DNA of 64,000 nucleotides, from assembly GCF_000182925.2 (NCBI RefSeq), contig NC_026507.1, positions 4,030,001 to 4,094,000 of the forward strand, in the 5' to 3' direction. Of the stretch, positions 24,690 through 36,600 are shown piece after piece; position 1 is the first letter of the stretch, and each line of letters starts with the position of its first letter. The position numbers and the translations under genes are program-made. The notes beneath the pieces were generated by a model, which was not told the origin of the DNA, ran no database searches, and was given only the letters and a program-made list of their open reading frames with translations. The stretch is from Neurospora crassa OR74A. Lineage: Eukaryota > Ascomycota > Sordariomycetes > Sordariales > Sordariaceae.

Positions 24690-25451
24690 TCACCACTGAT
24701 CGGGATCCGCATCCGCAAAAGTATCACCAATGGCAATCTCATCAAACCAAACCTGACGGAAGGGCTGAGAGCCAGAATAGCCCGAATCATACCAAGCATT
24801 GGCATAGAGACCGACTCGGAACTGGAATCTCACGTCGGTGTCGAGAGTCGTCTTGATGTCGTAGTGCTCGACGACCTTGGTTCCATCGTACCAGAGCTTG
24901 AAGAAGCCCGAGCTGTCGCTCCTCCAACTGACCTGCATCACAATCTTGTGCCAGGTACCAGCGCTGACATTGATGCCGGTGTCGAAAGGAGTGGTTGAGG
25001 GAGAGCAGAGCGTGCCACTCTTGACTCTGGTCATGAGACGGTTTCCATTGACCCAGACCATGGTCGTAGGCGACCACTCATCACAACTGCTGGAGCCAAA
25101 GTTGCCGATGAACTGAGCAAGGTTATAGGACTGCGCGGGGCTCGACTGCCAGTCGCCTTGCAGACGGAACATGAAGCCATAGAAGCGTGTCTCGCCCCGG
25201 GCGTAGCCGTTGAGAGTCCGCACTTCAGCGTGGTAGCGGCCCGAGTAGGAAGAGTCGTAGGTCTGCTCGAACTTGAGGGCTGTGCCTCCCTCGTATACCA
25301 CGTTGGTCACTTCGGAGATCTTGCCCTTGTTTTCGGTCTGCTGGCCATCCCAGCCGCTGAGGGTGCCGTGGTTGCTGAAGATTTGGGTTCCCTGGACGAG
25401 GACGGGCGTCACGGCTGCGAGCGCGGCGATGAGCATATGTCGAATACCCAT
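24690..25451 (-). CDS. Secreted glucuronan lyase, polysaccharide lyase family 20
   Basis: This is a single-exon frame of 253 residues. Residues 1-21 form a signal peptide ending at a VQG-like site, so the protein is secreted. The rest is a beta-sandwich type sequence matching PL20 glucuronan lyase, known from Trichoderma: TQIFSNHGTLSGWDGQ near the start, YHAEVRTLNGYARGETRFYGFMF in the middle, and GTWHKIVMQVSWRSDSSGFFKLWYDG and FRVGLYANAWYDSGY towards the end. PL20 enzymes cleave beta-1,4-linked polyglucuronate by beta-elimination outside the cell. Two Cys (SSSCDEW and GTLCSPS) may form a disulfide. A TATTTAA sequence about 45-50 bp before the ATG could be a TATA-like element. The next gene upstream on the same strand is a sugar transporter, which suggests linked use of plant or algal uronans. 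From memory, the N. crassa homologue is induced on cellulose. Confidence 0.92.
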   Translation of the reverse strand: MGIRHMLIAALAAVTPVLVQGTQIFSNHGTLSGWDGQQTENKGKISEVTNVVYEGGTALKFEQTYDSSYSGRYHAEVRTLNGYARGETRFYGFMFRLQGDWQSSPAQSYNLAQFIGNFGSSSCDEWSPTTMVWVNGNRLMTRVKSGTLCSPSTTPFDTGINVSAGTWHKIVMQVSWRSDSSGFFKLWYDGTKVVEHYDIKTTLDTDVRFQFRVGLYANAWYDSGYSGSQPFRQVWFDEIAIGDTFADADPDQW

Positions 25452-26217
25452 GTTGTGTCAAGAGATATCAGCGGCAATTACCGGGCGGGTCGGTATTTAA
25501 TTGAGGAGGTAGCAAGGTTGGATGCTCATGAAGCTTCTCCAGGAGAGGATGGTCGGCTCATGGTCGACTTTTGTACTTTTCTCGCAGCATTACGGGGACG
25601 TTGAAGTTCTCAGCTGAAAGGGACATGAGTAAGAACCTCTTCGCATGCCGTGAGTAAGCAGCCACATATACAAGCTTACAATCCAATCGCGGCCTTCTTA
25701 TGTTGGCTGCCTGGGCGGAATATTGGTGGCGTCTCCGGCGCTTACTAAGGTTAAACAGGCAGGTGGTATCAACAGAAGCCTTGGAAGTATCTTCACCGAA
25801 TCGGGATGCCCTCACCATTTCCCATCATTCCTGCTCATGGGTACGTTACCCTGCTAGCGCATGGCCCCAGTCAAGTCGCTGTATCGCCAACAGATGGCAA
25901 GTCTGCCACAATACTCGCAGTTGCACAAGTACAAGCAATGGTTCATGGGTCACTCAGAGGAATGGGTATGGCTAACAAAGCACCATTGCGAAGACACATG
26001 CGGTTCAGGCTACATGCTCTCGACAGATCCGGGTCGAAATTCATCTCATTTCCTCGAAGACAAGATCGCGTCCAAGACATCAAAGGAGGTATACTCCAGT
26101 AGTTCTATGCCGGCACACAACATCGTATCTGTCCTACTACAGACACCCAACACTTCACAAATATTCAAGGCCATTCCCAAGCCGACACAGAACTCATATT
26201 CACCATCCAAAACTCAA
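25452..26217. other. Promoter region of the glucuronan lyase gene
   Basis: This stretch holds the 5' flank of the lyase and the 3' flank of the transporter. It contains TATTTAA near 25495 and a CGG-N6-CCG pair at about 25472-25483. The pair resembles, but does not match in spacing, the binding sites of Zn2Cys6 regulators. No gene seen. Confidence 0.4.
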
Positions 26218-28155
26218 TCATGGGACATGCTCCTTTACCTCAGCCGAGCCGCCCAGCTTGTTTTCGTTGGTGCTGCGCCTACCAAGGCCAGTCGTGTCAT
26301 GCTCAGTGTGGTTGACCACCTTCTCGGCAGCGGCATTGGCCTGTCTTTGAAGGTCCTCGCCCTCGAACATGAAGGTAAGCTCTTCGAGCGTCCGACCCAT
26401 GGTTTCAGGGAACATGAAGTAAACAAAGCAGACCTCGAATGCGAGCCAGCAGCAGTACGAGATGAGGTACTTCCAGCCAACATTCTTGAGACCGATGGGG
26501 TTGACAAAGGTGGTGAAGAAGCCGGCCAAACGACCAAAGAGCTGGAAGACGGCGATACCACGGGAGCGCTCGGCATAGGGCCAGACTTCCACCATGTAGG
26601 CTGCCCTTTGAGTTAGTGATATCAACCTCTGAACGGAACATGATGTTCAACTTACTGTAGGTCAGGGCGTTATAACCCATGTTATAGCACGGCGAATACA
26701 TGTAGATGAAGAAGAGGGTGGCGATGTTGGCCCCGTTATTGGGTGTGCCATTCGCCTTGCCTGTCATGGCGCGCTCCATGGAGACAGTCCATGCGATATA
26801 GCACAGCAGCAAGCTGATGGTGCAGGCCATGTACATGATACGACGTCTGATACGGGTGACAAGGAGCGAGACAGTCACACCGCAGAACAAACTCCAGCAG
26901 GCGATGGAGACGTTGATCTTTTGGATAAAGGTCGAGTCGGTGAAGCCAATCATCTTGAGGAGGTCGCCGAGGAAGTAGGAGATCAGGGTGTTTCCGGACC
27001 ACTGGGTGAAGAGACCGAGCATGGACGAGATGAGAAGACGCTTGCGCATGCCCGGGGTCCGGAGGAGATCCATCCACGAGCTCTTGGAGACGGTTTCGTA
27101 TTCGAGACGAATGACGGCTTGCATCTGGGCGAACTCGGCGGCGACAAATTCCTCACCGCGCTCCATTTCTCCGTGGTACTTTTTCAGAATGTCGTGGGCT
27201 TCTTGAGAGCGGTCTTTGGTGATTAGCCAGCGGGGACTCTCGGGGATGAAACTGCATTTTCTCAAGTCAGCGAATTCCGTTCTTTGGCCAACAAGACCCA
27301 TGACTCAAGACGTACAAGACAAAGGCAAGTTGAAGCAGTGAAGGACAAATCTGGAGAAGCGAGGGGATTCTCCAGCCCCAATTGCTTGCGATGCTATTGG
27401 TGCCAAAGACAATGGCGGCAGCAACGATTTGCCCGACGAAATAGGACACGTTGAAGAGCGAGGTCAAGACGGGACGCTCTTTCGGGTAGGCAAGTTCGCC
27501 GATCAGGGAGGAGCCGGAGACGATGCAAGTGGGGATGCCGAAGCCGAGAATCATACGGGCGACGATGTACATGCCGACTGTTGATGATGGCGGTCAGTGT
27601 TGGCGTTTTCATGGTAATAAGGACAGAGAGGTGCTTACCATGCTGGGAGAAACCCTGAATGATGGCGCCCACAATCATGACGATGGAACCGAGAGCGATG
27701 GACCATCTTCGACCGAACCTGTCGTTGATGATGGGTACCAGGGGAAGAGACAAGATGGCACCAAGAGAGTATGCTGCGCTGATGATGCCTTTGAGAGCAC
27801 CCTGCGGGTTGTCAAAGTCTGCAATACTGTGGTTAGCAACTGGAACCAGGACGGCACTACATCCATGTACCGCCCGGGCTGGCAGGCAGCAAAAGCAAAG
27901 AACGATTGAGGACTGGAGTAAAGATAAGAAAGAAGACTTGTTCCACTTACACTGGATCCAAGACTCCAAAATCTGCAGGGCGTTGATCATCTGGGAATCA
28001 AACCCCGACGTCAACTCGATGCCCATACATGTCGGGAAGAGCATAAAGTAGAGGAATCGCAGGTTGGGTTTCTTGTACCACGGGATTGGGTCCTCTTTGG
28101 CGAGGCGGGAGATGACGGGGTCGGAACCCCCAAAGTCACCACCTGCACCGCCCAT
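26218..28155 (-). CDS. MFS sugar transporter, lactose-permease/hexose-transporter-like
   Basis: Five exons are predicted (27951-28155, 27639-27818, 27316-27577, 26656-27251, 26218-26600) with introns of 132, 61, 64 and 55 bp, all phase-consistent, giving about 541 residues. This is a 12-helix plasma membrane sugar porter. Signatures are FDSQMINALQILESW in helix 1, NDRFGRRWSIALG between helices 2 and 3, PESPRWL before the central loop, and the closing PETMGRTLEELTFMFEGE. The N-terminus is short and cytosolic, and the C-terminal tail is hydrophilic. The family imports mono- or disaccharides by proton symport. The substrate here is unknown, but its place next to a glucuronan lyase makes uronate or oligouronate uptake a reasonable guess. 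From memory, the orthologue in N. crassa is a cellulose-induced transporter. Confidence 0.9.
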
Positions 28156-28879
28156 TTTGAGATGATTATGTCGATGTCGGCCTCTGTTTTGCTACTGCTG
28201 TTGCTGGTAGGAGTGCTGTTGGTAGGAGAGGAGGAGGGAGAGGTTCGAGTTGCCCAAGGTTGGCGGCTGAGATGGTGATGGTTGGAAAGTGGAAAGCAAG
28301 AGAGCAGAGGGGACAGGAGTCTGTCTGTCTGGATGGCAGCCGGTAGTCTATCTATGTATGAATTGCACTTTGAACCGTGGACCGGCTGCCTGGATTCGAT
28401 ACTCTGGTTCAGCTACCTTCAGAGCAACCAGGTGATAGGTTGCGACTCCGCACATATATCAAACCGTCCGGAGGATCATGTACACTACCCCATCCCTGGC
28501 AGGATGTAGTGTACATACAACCACGGATCACTGTATCCTTAAGGCATGGCACACCTCGTTCGTTCGTGTGCGGGGAGGGAACACGGAAAGACTAATTCGG
28601 TACCGCACTCGATTTAACGAATCATGATGGTTGTTCCCCCACACCACAACCGGCACACCAAGCCTTCCCCAACTTTACTCTAACCGCTTCCGGGGATACT
28701 GGGCGACTAGGCGGGGGGGAACCATTGTTGGGTTGACAGCCTGAGGTGCCTAACTCTATCCGGTCGAAGATGACCAATGAGACTTGACATTGATGTTGCA
28801 CATGCGCCGCCGCACGCCGCCGTCGTGTCGTCTTACCCCATCCCATCCCATGATTTACCTACTGGGTACACATAAAGAT

Positions 28880-28907
28880 GGGGTTCTGGGGTTCTGGGGT
28901 TCTGGGG
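28880..28907 (+). repeat. Perfect G-quadruplex-type tandem repeat
   Basis: Four GGGG runs are separated by three identical TTCT loops, i.e. (GGGGTTCT)3GGGG. It lies about 725 bp upstream of the transporter start. Confidence 0.9.
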
Positions 28908-29734
28908 CAACCTCCCTGTTTTGCATGTACCGAGCGCTTGGCATTTTGTGGAGGTCTGGAGGAAGTCTGGGGTGGGATGGGGTAGAGAAGTAAAGAAAGG
29001 CTGCGGATTGGGTGATGACACGGAAAGGGAGGGGGGTAGACAGGCTTCCCCGGATAAATACCATGCAGTGTACTCACATGTGTAGATACCAAGCCGGGAT
29101 AGAGGCTATTTGAGCCGTTAGCGTGTTTCCTGGTATGCCTGGATTGGACTGTCATCGTTCCTTTTTTCGAGCCCGATTGGAAAGACAAGGGAAAGATACT
29201 GGATGCGAAGATTTGAGTTGACATACGTAGTTCATATGCGAACCAATACGGACATGACTGGAATATTGGCGAACGGAGGCCAAGAAACTCCAAAGAGGAG
29301 AGAATCATCTGGGGGAGCCAAGCCTAATTAATGGTTTGTCAACCGGGCCGTCACCAGGGCCCGAACATGCTTCGGGGTCGATTGAAGGTCAAAGGTTGAA
29401 GTTCGAAAGCAAGACATGTGTGGCAAGGAAGAGGGAGAAGGATGGAAAGAAGGAGCATCAACCCCAGGGTAAGACGGACCAGCACGTTCGTCGTTCAGAA
29501 AGAATTTGGCTGATCTGGAATTCTGAATGGCTTACTTAACAGGAAGGAAGGAAGAAATATGTGTCGCTCTAGGGCGTTAAGTCTTGGTAGTGCCTTTCAG
29601 ACTCGATCCCGTCGGGAACGCGGTTCCCCGTGGAATGTTCGTCTTGGTGCTTTGTCTTTGCTCTTTGCTCTTGTGGGAGAAGGAAAGTGAACTGACTAGT
29701 GGAAGTCTGACAGGCACATCGTGATAGTCTTGGA

Positions 29735-29757
29735 AGGTAGGTAGGTAGGTAGGTAGG
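29735..29757 (+). repeat. (AGGT)n tandem repeat
   Basis: About five and a half AGGT units in a row, non-coding. Confidence 0.85.
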
Positions 29758-30079
29758 GATGACTGGCTTATATACTTGCCAAGTCTCGACTCTATCCCGA
29801 GTTCCCCGTTACATATACGTTCATCCAGTAGCATGCCATCCGGCCCACCATCACAGACGACTTTCAGCCGTTCTGATACTACCTGTCCATGATACTACCG
29901 CGCCAATGGAACCTACGCCATCCTTCCGCTAACGTAGATATTAGATGGGACTACGGGTTGAGATTATGTTACACGGCAGAAAGCACCAAGTTCGAGACTT
30001 TGACCTGGAGACATAGTAGCCAAGCAATCCCCGGACTGGGCTGGATCTTACATGAAGGTCAGGTCTTGATCTCACGAGG

Positions 30080-30350
30080 TGTACATCTATCTAGGTAGGT
30101 ACCTTACCCTAGGTAGGTAGGTATCTAACCCAGCTGGTGGTGACTACCACCTAGGTAAACACCCACCTAGCTGGGTACTACTAGTTTAGGACGATAGGTA
30201 CCTCTAGGTAATCAACTGTCCCTGCACCAGTTAGTTCCATTCACAGTTGACATCGAGTTGACAGATTCAGGGGGTTCGGTTGTCGCAATTCCACCATAGG
30301 TACCTATCTTCCCTTATTATGTTACCTACCTAGGTATTATCTGGCACCTA
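30080..30350. repeat. Cluster of CCTAGGTA / TACCTAGG motifs
   Basis: About a dozen copies of CTAGGTAGGTA-, ACCTCTAGGTA- and TACCTAGGTA-type words on both strands are packed in 270 bp. Single copies of the same words occur throughout the window, almost only outside genes. Confidence 0.7.
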
Positions 30351-31394
30351 CATATACCGCGAACCAGTGCACGACAACGCGCCAGCATGAGCATGAGCAT
30401 GAAGCCAAAAGCAGCGTACCTACGGAGCGGTACCTACCTCTAGCAATTGTGGGGTTGATTATTTGCGTTCCAGCGGTTTGGGACAAGATAAGGTATTAAC
30501 TCGCATTCTTTCATTCTTCATTTATCAGTTGTAAGTCCTCTGATAGACGACATGTCTTTCCCTTATTGCAGTTCATAGGTAGGTAGGTGGGCACTTTTTC
30601 TGACTGCGTCGCTAGGTAATGAGTAACGACGAGAATGGTTTGTTGCGAGCGAGCCAAGAGAAAACTCACCAACAGGAGGCGCAGTTCTGTGCTTGCTAAA
30701 ATGCGGCCGAGGAGTTGTGGGAGAGGGATGTATTGAAGAAGACCACGGGAGTTTATCCACTGTTGGTTCTCTAGTTAAAATCGGGAGTCAGATTGGAAGA
30801 ATCGCTGGTGAGGTGTGGACGATAATCTGACGAGGATTCTATTGAGGAAGAGCGACGCGATGGAACTGACCGTCTCAAGATGTTGTACCAGATACAGCTT
30901 TAAGCGTCACTATCAGCCCAGGTCATTGAGTGTCATGACTGCTCAACATTCCTTGCGCGATGCAGACATCTCTTCCACATAGAGGTATGTACAGGTGAAA
31001 GCAAAGTTGTGGTACATATGTACATGAACAAAAGAACTCAACGAAACAAAAAACAAAAGAAGCCGCCAATCCGCCTCTGAAGGTACCTCTATGTTTTTTT
31101 TCGTCATCATCCGTCGTGCCTTACCCTTCCGAAACATAAGGTACCTACTTTTCTCACAGAGGTACCCTAGATCCCACTTTCTTTTTTGTGTCCAGCGCCT
31201 GCAAGTGCGTTCTGAAAGGAACCTCTTGCCTTCTCACATCTTTCTCCAGCCCGCGTTCCTGATCTAACCACGTTTTCTCTTTTCCAACCTCCTCACTCTT
31301 TTCCACAACAGACGCTGGCCAATAGCTTTAAGCCTTGACCTATCCTCTACGACATCTTCCACTTCCTTCGTACATATCTCTCTGAGCACTGAGG

Positions 31395-33351
31395 TTACCA
31401 CCTCAAACTCGCCGTCCTAGCAGGGTAAGCAGGCATATCATCACCACCACCCGTACCATGCCCAGCATCAAACCCACCACCACCATCACCACCTTGCGTC
31501 GTCTGTTCCACAGTCATCGTAACCTCTTGCGTCCTCATAATCATTCCCATCGGAGTGGGAGTACGCGAGGGAATCCCCCTTCCACCACCACCACCACCAC
31601 CACCACCACCAGACCCTGTATCATAACCCTGCCCCTGCCCAATCACGACCCCCGACATCGTCGTCGCCACCGAGGACCGCGTTCTGTCATCCACCATTCC
31701 ATGATTCCCTGTGCGCTTTTGCGGCTGCAAGTGTCCATTTCCCTCTTCATCTTGCCCATTGTGATCCTCCATGTCCTGCCCACGATGTCCCATCAAAATC
31801 AAGATACTCTCCTGACTTTCGGCCTTTGCATCATGACTGTACCGTAACCCATCCCCCATGTCTCCTCCGACTCCCACTTCAACAGCAAAATACGTCTCTG
31901 ATTCGGCGGCGGTTGCCGGTGTCGTCACGACCAGCAAGTCATCATCATCCAGTTCCGCATTCTTTGGTGATCGCAAATGCTGTTGTGACTTGGACATGGT
32001 AGCGCCGCCGCCGGCTTGGAGTTCCACGTCGTCAACGGTGGATTTGGGGGATCTGGACTTGGACCATAGTTGCTTGTGGTAGCTGTCGCGCGTGGTTGAC
32101 AAGTGAGTGTGCCGGCGACCCCCGTAATAGACTCCGTGGCCTCCTCCGCTGGAATTGTTATAGCCGCCTGATCGGGGGGTGCTGCAGAGGGTGCGGCGGC
32201 CCATGAGGACGTCGAGGAGCGGTTGGAGGAGGGGGATGCAGGAGGCGATGATGATGGTGCTGCCTTCGATGCTGTGGGGTAGAGGTTAGTGAGATATGAC
32301 AGGAGGAGTGGAACGGGGCGGTCAATGATTGGGAAGGAAATTGTTGAAGTGGGAAGTGGTTCGAACGGTTTTCAGATGAAATTGAATAAAGCTTACAGGG
32401 ACCAGATGACCAGATCGGTGGTATCCCAGGAGAAATCAGATCCGGCGAGCGAAGGCAGACGAGTGGATTTGTAGATGGACACGATGGCCGAAACAGATCC
32501 GATGCTCAGGGCGGAACAGAGGGCAATCTTCTTCTTGTTGTTGATCTGCAGTTTGAAGAGGACAATGGTGGGGTAAACGGCGAGGTAAAGATCGGTCAAG
32601 GCGGAGAAACCTGTGTGCAGGAAAGGTGAGTTGGACTTGTCGTCTCGTCTGGTCACCAGTCATTAGAGGTACTTACATCCAGCAACCATGGAATACCTCA
32701 CTAATAACCACGGACTCCAGCACTTGACATTGGTAATGGAAAAGTCCCATTGCGCCCGCGAAGGAGTGCACTGGGCGAACAAGATGACGGCGCAGCCAAG
32801 GATCGCCACCTGGCAAGTACTGACCAGCACCCAGAGAAAGACACGGTGCCAACGGGCCGGGTTCAGTAGCCGCGTCAGCAGAGTCACGACGGCGAACTTG
32901 GGAATGGTGAAGGCGAGGATGCTGGGCGTGAAGCTGAAGAAGGCCCATTTGATCATCTGCTGCTTTCCGTCGAGAGGTAAGACATCAAAGTGCCTGCCGA
33001 ATCCATGATACACCGAGGCAACGGTCATGCCGACGCAGATCCACGCACATGCCTGCCGTAGGTGAAAGAGAGTCTCATGTTAGTCTTGGATGAGGTGAAG
33101 TGAGATGCGGTACTCTGGGAAAAGAGAGAGAGGGAAAGACTCACCAATCCAAGAAGGATCAAACAATCATCCACCTCCACCTTTCCCAGTATCCTCGTCC
33201 GCACAAAGAGACGGGCAAACACAAAGACGGTGCTGATGGTCACGATGGTGGTGATGACGGCGATGACTCCTGGGCCCTTATTGGCCTGCATGTACGCCTC
33301 AGACGGCCCTTGGTGTGCAAAGGCTGGCGAAGCTGATACTGAGTCAGCCAT
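31395..33351 (-). CDS. Rhodopsin-domain integral membrane protein (PTH11/SAT4-like)
   Basis: Four exons (33145-33351, 32677-33052, 32397-32610, 31395-32271; introns 92, 66 and 125 bp, in phase) give about 557 residues. The first about 290 residues carry seven predicted helices of the fungal rhodopsin-like domain found in PTH11-related receptors: helix 1 VIAVITTIVTISTVFVFARLF, then VEVDDCLILLGL, the CxxxxxxxxxxW region in QWDFSITNVKCW, and FSALTDLYLAVYPTIVLFKLQ. The long tail (about 300-557) is cytosolic and low in complexity, with an acidic patch, a run of ten Gly and Gly/Asp-rich sequence. Members may act as surface or nutrient receptors. No ligand is known for this one. No CFEM domain is present at the N-terminus. 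Confidence 0.85.
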
Positions 33352-36300
33352 GGCTGTAGCGACTGAATGAATGAACGAATGACTGTCTGCGAGTCTTGTA
33401 GCACAGATGGAAGGGAGGTATTGTTCGTGAACGAGTGTTTGCTTAGTCGTGTCTTATGTCATTCCATTTCCATCATGTTGACGTCTCAAGCAGGTCTTGG
33501 GAGGCGCCTGGCCAGATGTATGAAGAGGCCTTGTGACAGAAAGGCATCCATGTGGTGTTTATGCGCCATTGTCAACTCTCATGCAGTGACTGAATAATAG
33601 AGTACCTATATTTCCAGCTTGCTTTTTCTGTTGTTGTTTCTCTCATGACAATGGTCTTCACCTTTCTCTTTTGAGGGTTCTCTTGCGAACGATCGTTGGG
33701 ACTTGAGAGAAACAGAGTGTAACCTTGGATCTCGATTCCTCAATCCAACCGACCGAACAGAGAAGACATCCGGAACCCACTTCTCTGTAACCAGAAACGG
33801 GTGGTGAACCCCTGGTACCTGCAGGTAATTAGATGAAGACAACCTCAAGGCATGAAGCTGAGTCCGTAAGGGCCTGTCCTGCTTTGGTCACTGGTCACTG
33901 GTTTGTTCTGGGGTGCGAGAAGGGTTCAGGCATCCTTCCTCTTCTTCTTCGGGTGACTGGCTGAGCCTTACGAAGTTGCCCAACTTTATGGTGCTGGGGG
34001 GTTATTTGATGATAAGAGTCGCCGGAGATAGGCCATCACCCCACGCCGGTCGGACTGGATGCCTGGACTGATGATCAACCCGTTCATTGGCATGGATACG
34101 GTGGGCGACTTGGTTGTCCTGGTAGCCGGTGATCCGGGGAATGGAGGTATCATGATGGAAGGGACGGAGAAGGATTCGAGTGGGAACTTACCCCAGATCC
34201 AGTTTCTTCACAGTTCCCACGGTGAACCATTGTACAGGTATCCACGGGTTCACTCTCGCTAACGGTCCGAGACCGAAACCAAGACTAGGACGGAGTCAAT
34301 CCCTCTGGTCGAGATCGTGTCTACCATTTTCTTCTTTCTGTCGTTTCCAACTGGAACGTCCAGACAAGCGGCGTCTGGCCCAGGCGTAAGACAAAGTTGG
34401 AGACTTTGCGTGCTCGCGGAAACCGGAAGACATTTGCGAGACTGCTTTGGATACCAGGTTAGGTATTGACAAGGAATGGACCCTTGAACAAGTTGTTCTA
34501 GAAAGGAACCCTCTGGGTGCAGTGGTGCCATCAAAAGCAACATGAATTCCGGCCCCCTTCCTACTCGCAGAACCAGAAACCGACCAGTCCTGGGTCTCTC
34601 TTTCTTCTTTCGAAGCAGAATGCTACCTACCTCGCTTCGCCCTTCCTCTTTCCCACTGTCTGAAACTCGACGTTGTTGCTGGAGTGGTACCAGTAAAATC
34701 CGAAATGCACATCAGGACATGGCCGGCAACACGAGTACGACACGACCCTTGAAAAGATGCCGATGATGGATTCCTCGAGGAGCTTGCTTGCTTTTTTGAA
34801 CCTTATCGGCATGAATGACCACGTTCCGCGAGGTTTCAGTCTCTGTCTGTTTATTTTTTTTTCCGGTTGGTTGCGTCCACGAAGACTTCCTCACCAACAA
34901 AGCCAATGGGAGAATATTCCGCCGAATTTTCACACACAACCTGATGTGACCTGATTGATGGCAGTCCATTCCATCCGGCAACGAATCGCGGTTCCGATTT
35001 TAGTGATAAGGTGTTAACGGGGCGCGTAGCGGAATGGCGTACCGGAATCGCGAGCCTGGCGCCGGCGGTGCTGTTGGTGGAATGGGAGCATGGCAGGACC
35101 TAATTTTAAACCCGAGCCGGTTTCGACTTGGTCGGAAGTGGCATCCGGTACAGTGCGGCACGGGTGCTGCCGCTGTCAGGCCCATCAATATCCGCGGCCG
35201 GGCAGCGCCTGAGGAGTTGGTGTCCAAGGGGCTAAGAGCTGTGGCTTCACTCTGTGAAGGTGAACGGACGGGACGTTAGTGACTGGAGGGTATCACAGAG
35301 ACGTTGAAAGATGCTCTCCAAGCTGGGGGAAGTTCGTAACCCGACAGGCTAAACACTCGAAAATGTAGCCTCAAATTTGGGATACTGGGAGAACAGATAA
35401 TTAGAGCGGTGAAAGAGAAACTGAAGCTGTACCTCACCCTAGGATTTGGGCATCTAGGTCAAGCCACAAATGACTGTTCAACTTTTGAAGCAGCAGACTT
35501 GAGAAAAGCAGCTCACAAGGGGCCTTCGTTCGATGGATTGTTCTCGGAAGGTTTCTCGGCAATAATGCCACCGGCGCGATGACACCCTAGATTGTCGCTG
35601 ATACCACCTGGTCGACCATTTATCGCCCTTGTCGTCGTCCGCCTGGAATTTATGTGACTGAACAATCGAACGACAAGTGGCATGCAGCACCGTTTTGCCT
35701 ACTACCCCAACCCGCAAAACGACACTGTGCGACATAGCTGTTCGTTCCTTCGATTCGTTCGTCCGTGTAAATAAGTTGTTCCGATTGGATGGACTAGGGT
35801 TGTCGGTTGCAACGACCGCAACCACGCTCGCTACACTTGCCTCATTGTTGACTTTGCGTGAAAGGGAAGAACCTCCTCCGTCACTGGCCATTTGCTTTCG
35901 TCTTCTGCAACCTTCTTTCAAGGACAAGAGCGGCCTTTTGGGATTCTGGTTGCTTCATTCATGCAGTCGAGTTTTGGGAAGGTAGGTTGCAGAAAACATG
36001 AACTCGCATCTCAATCTTAAACGTGCCCCTCCGTAGCATCAATCGCAAACATTGACCCTGAGAGTCAAGGTCTGAGGCATCCGTGATTTCTGGCCAGCTC
36101 CCACTTTCCGGACTTCTCAAGGGCCCTGGGCCTGTAGTGTTGTTTTCCATATATTGACAGGAAACGCCACCGGTTGACCCAACCATGCAACAGTCTAGAC
36201 TTTGCGACATCCGATTATTGAGATGACTGCCCCTCGCTGCTGGGAGACAGACAAGGACAGCGATACGCAGGTATGTGCGCTATTAGGGTTGAGCCACTCA

Positions 36301-36600
36301 TGGATTCCTGAACAAGCCCACATGGCCGGGATATGATCCGTGTTATCAGAGGTAGCGTTTGAGTGTGAGATTCGACCTCTTGCGTTGCGATGCCAATGCA
36401 ATAGGAACAAAGGTCCAGAGCAAGCCAACTGCATGAAGCTTGGTGTTCGAAGACCGGCAAAGACCACACCTCCTTTTTCGTTGTGCATGATCCAGATATA
36501 TCTCCCATCACGTCTCACCTTCTAAAGGTGAGTCTTTGAGCCCATCCACTTTATTCCCAGCCATCAGTCGTCAGTGACACAACAAACCATCACCTTCACA
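33352..36600. other. Intergenic region (3.2 kb)
   Basis: Lies between the divergently transcribed rhodopsin-domain gene (minus) and O-methyltransferase (plus). Short ORFs on both strands lack known domains. A 149-codon minus-strand frame at 35478-35927 was examined and does not look like a gene. Confidence 0.5.

Larger units (their letters stand above)
28156..31394. other. Intergenic region (3.2 kb) with G-quadruplex motif and dispersed repeats
   Basis: No gene is recognised. It includes the transporter's upstream region, a (GGGGTTCT)3GGGG motif at 28880-28907, an AGGT repeat at about 29735-29757, and a dense cluster of CCTAGGTA/TACCTAGG motifs at about 30080-30350. Confidence 0.5.
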
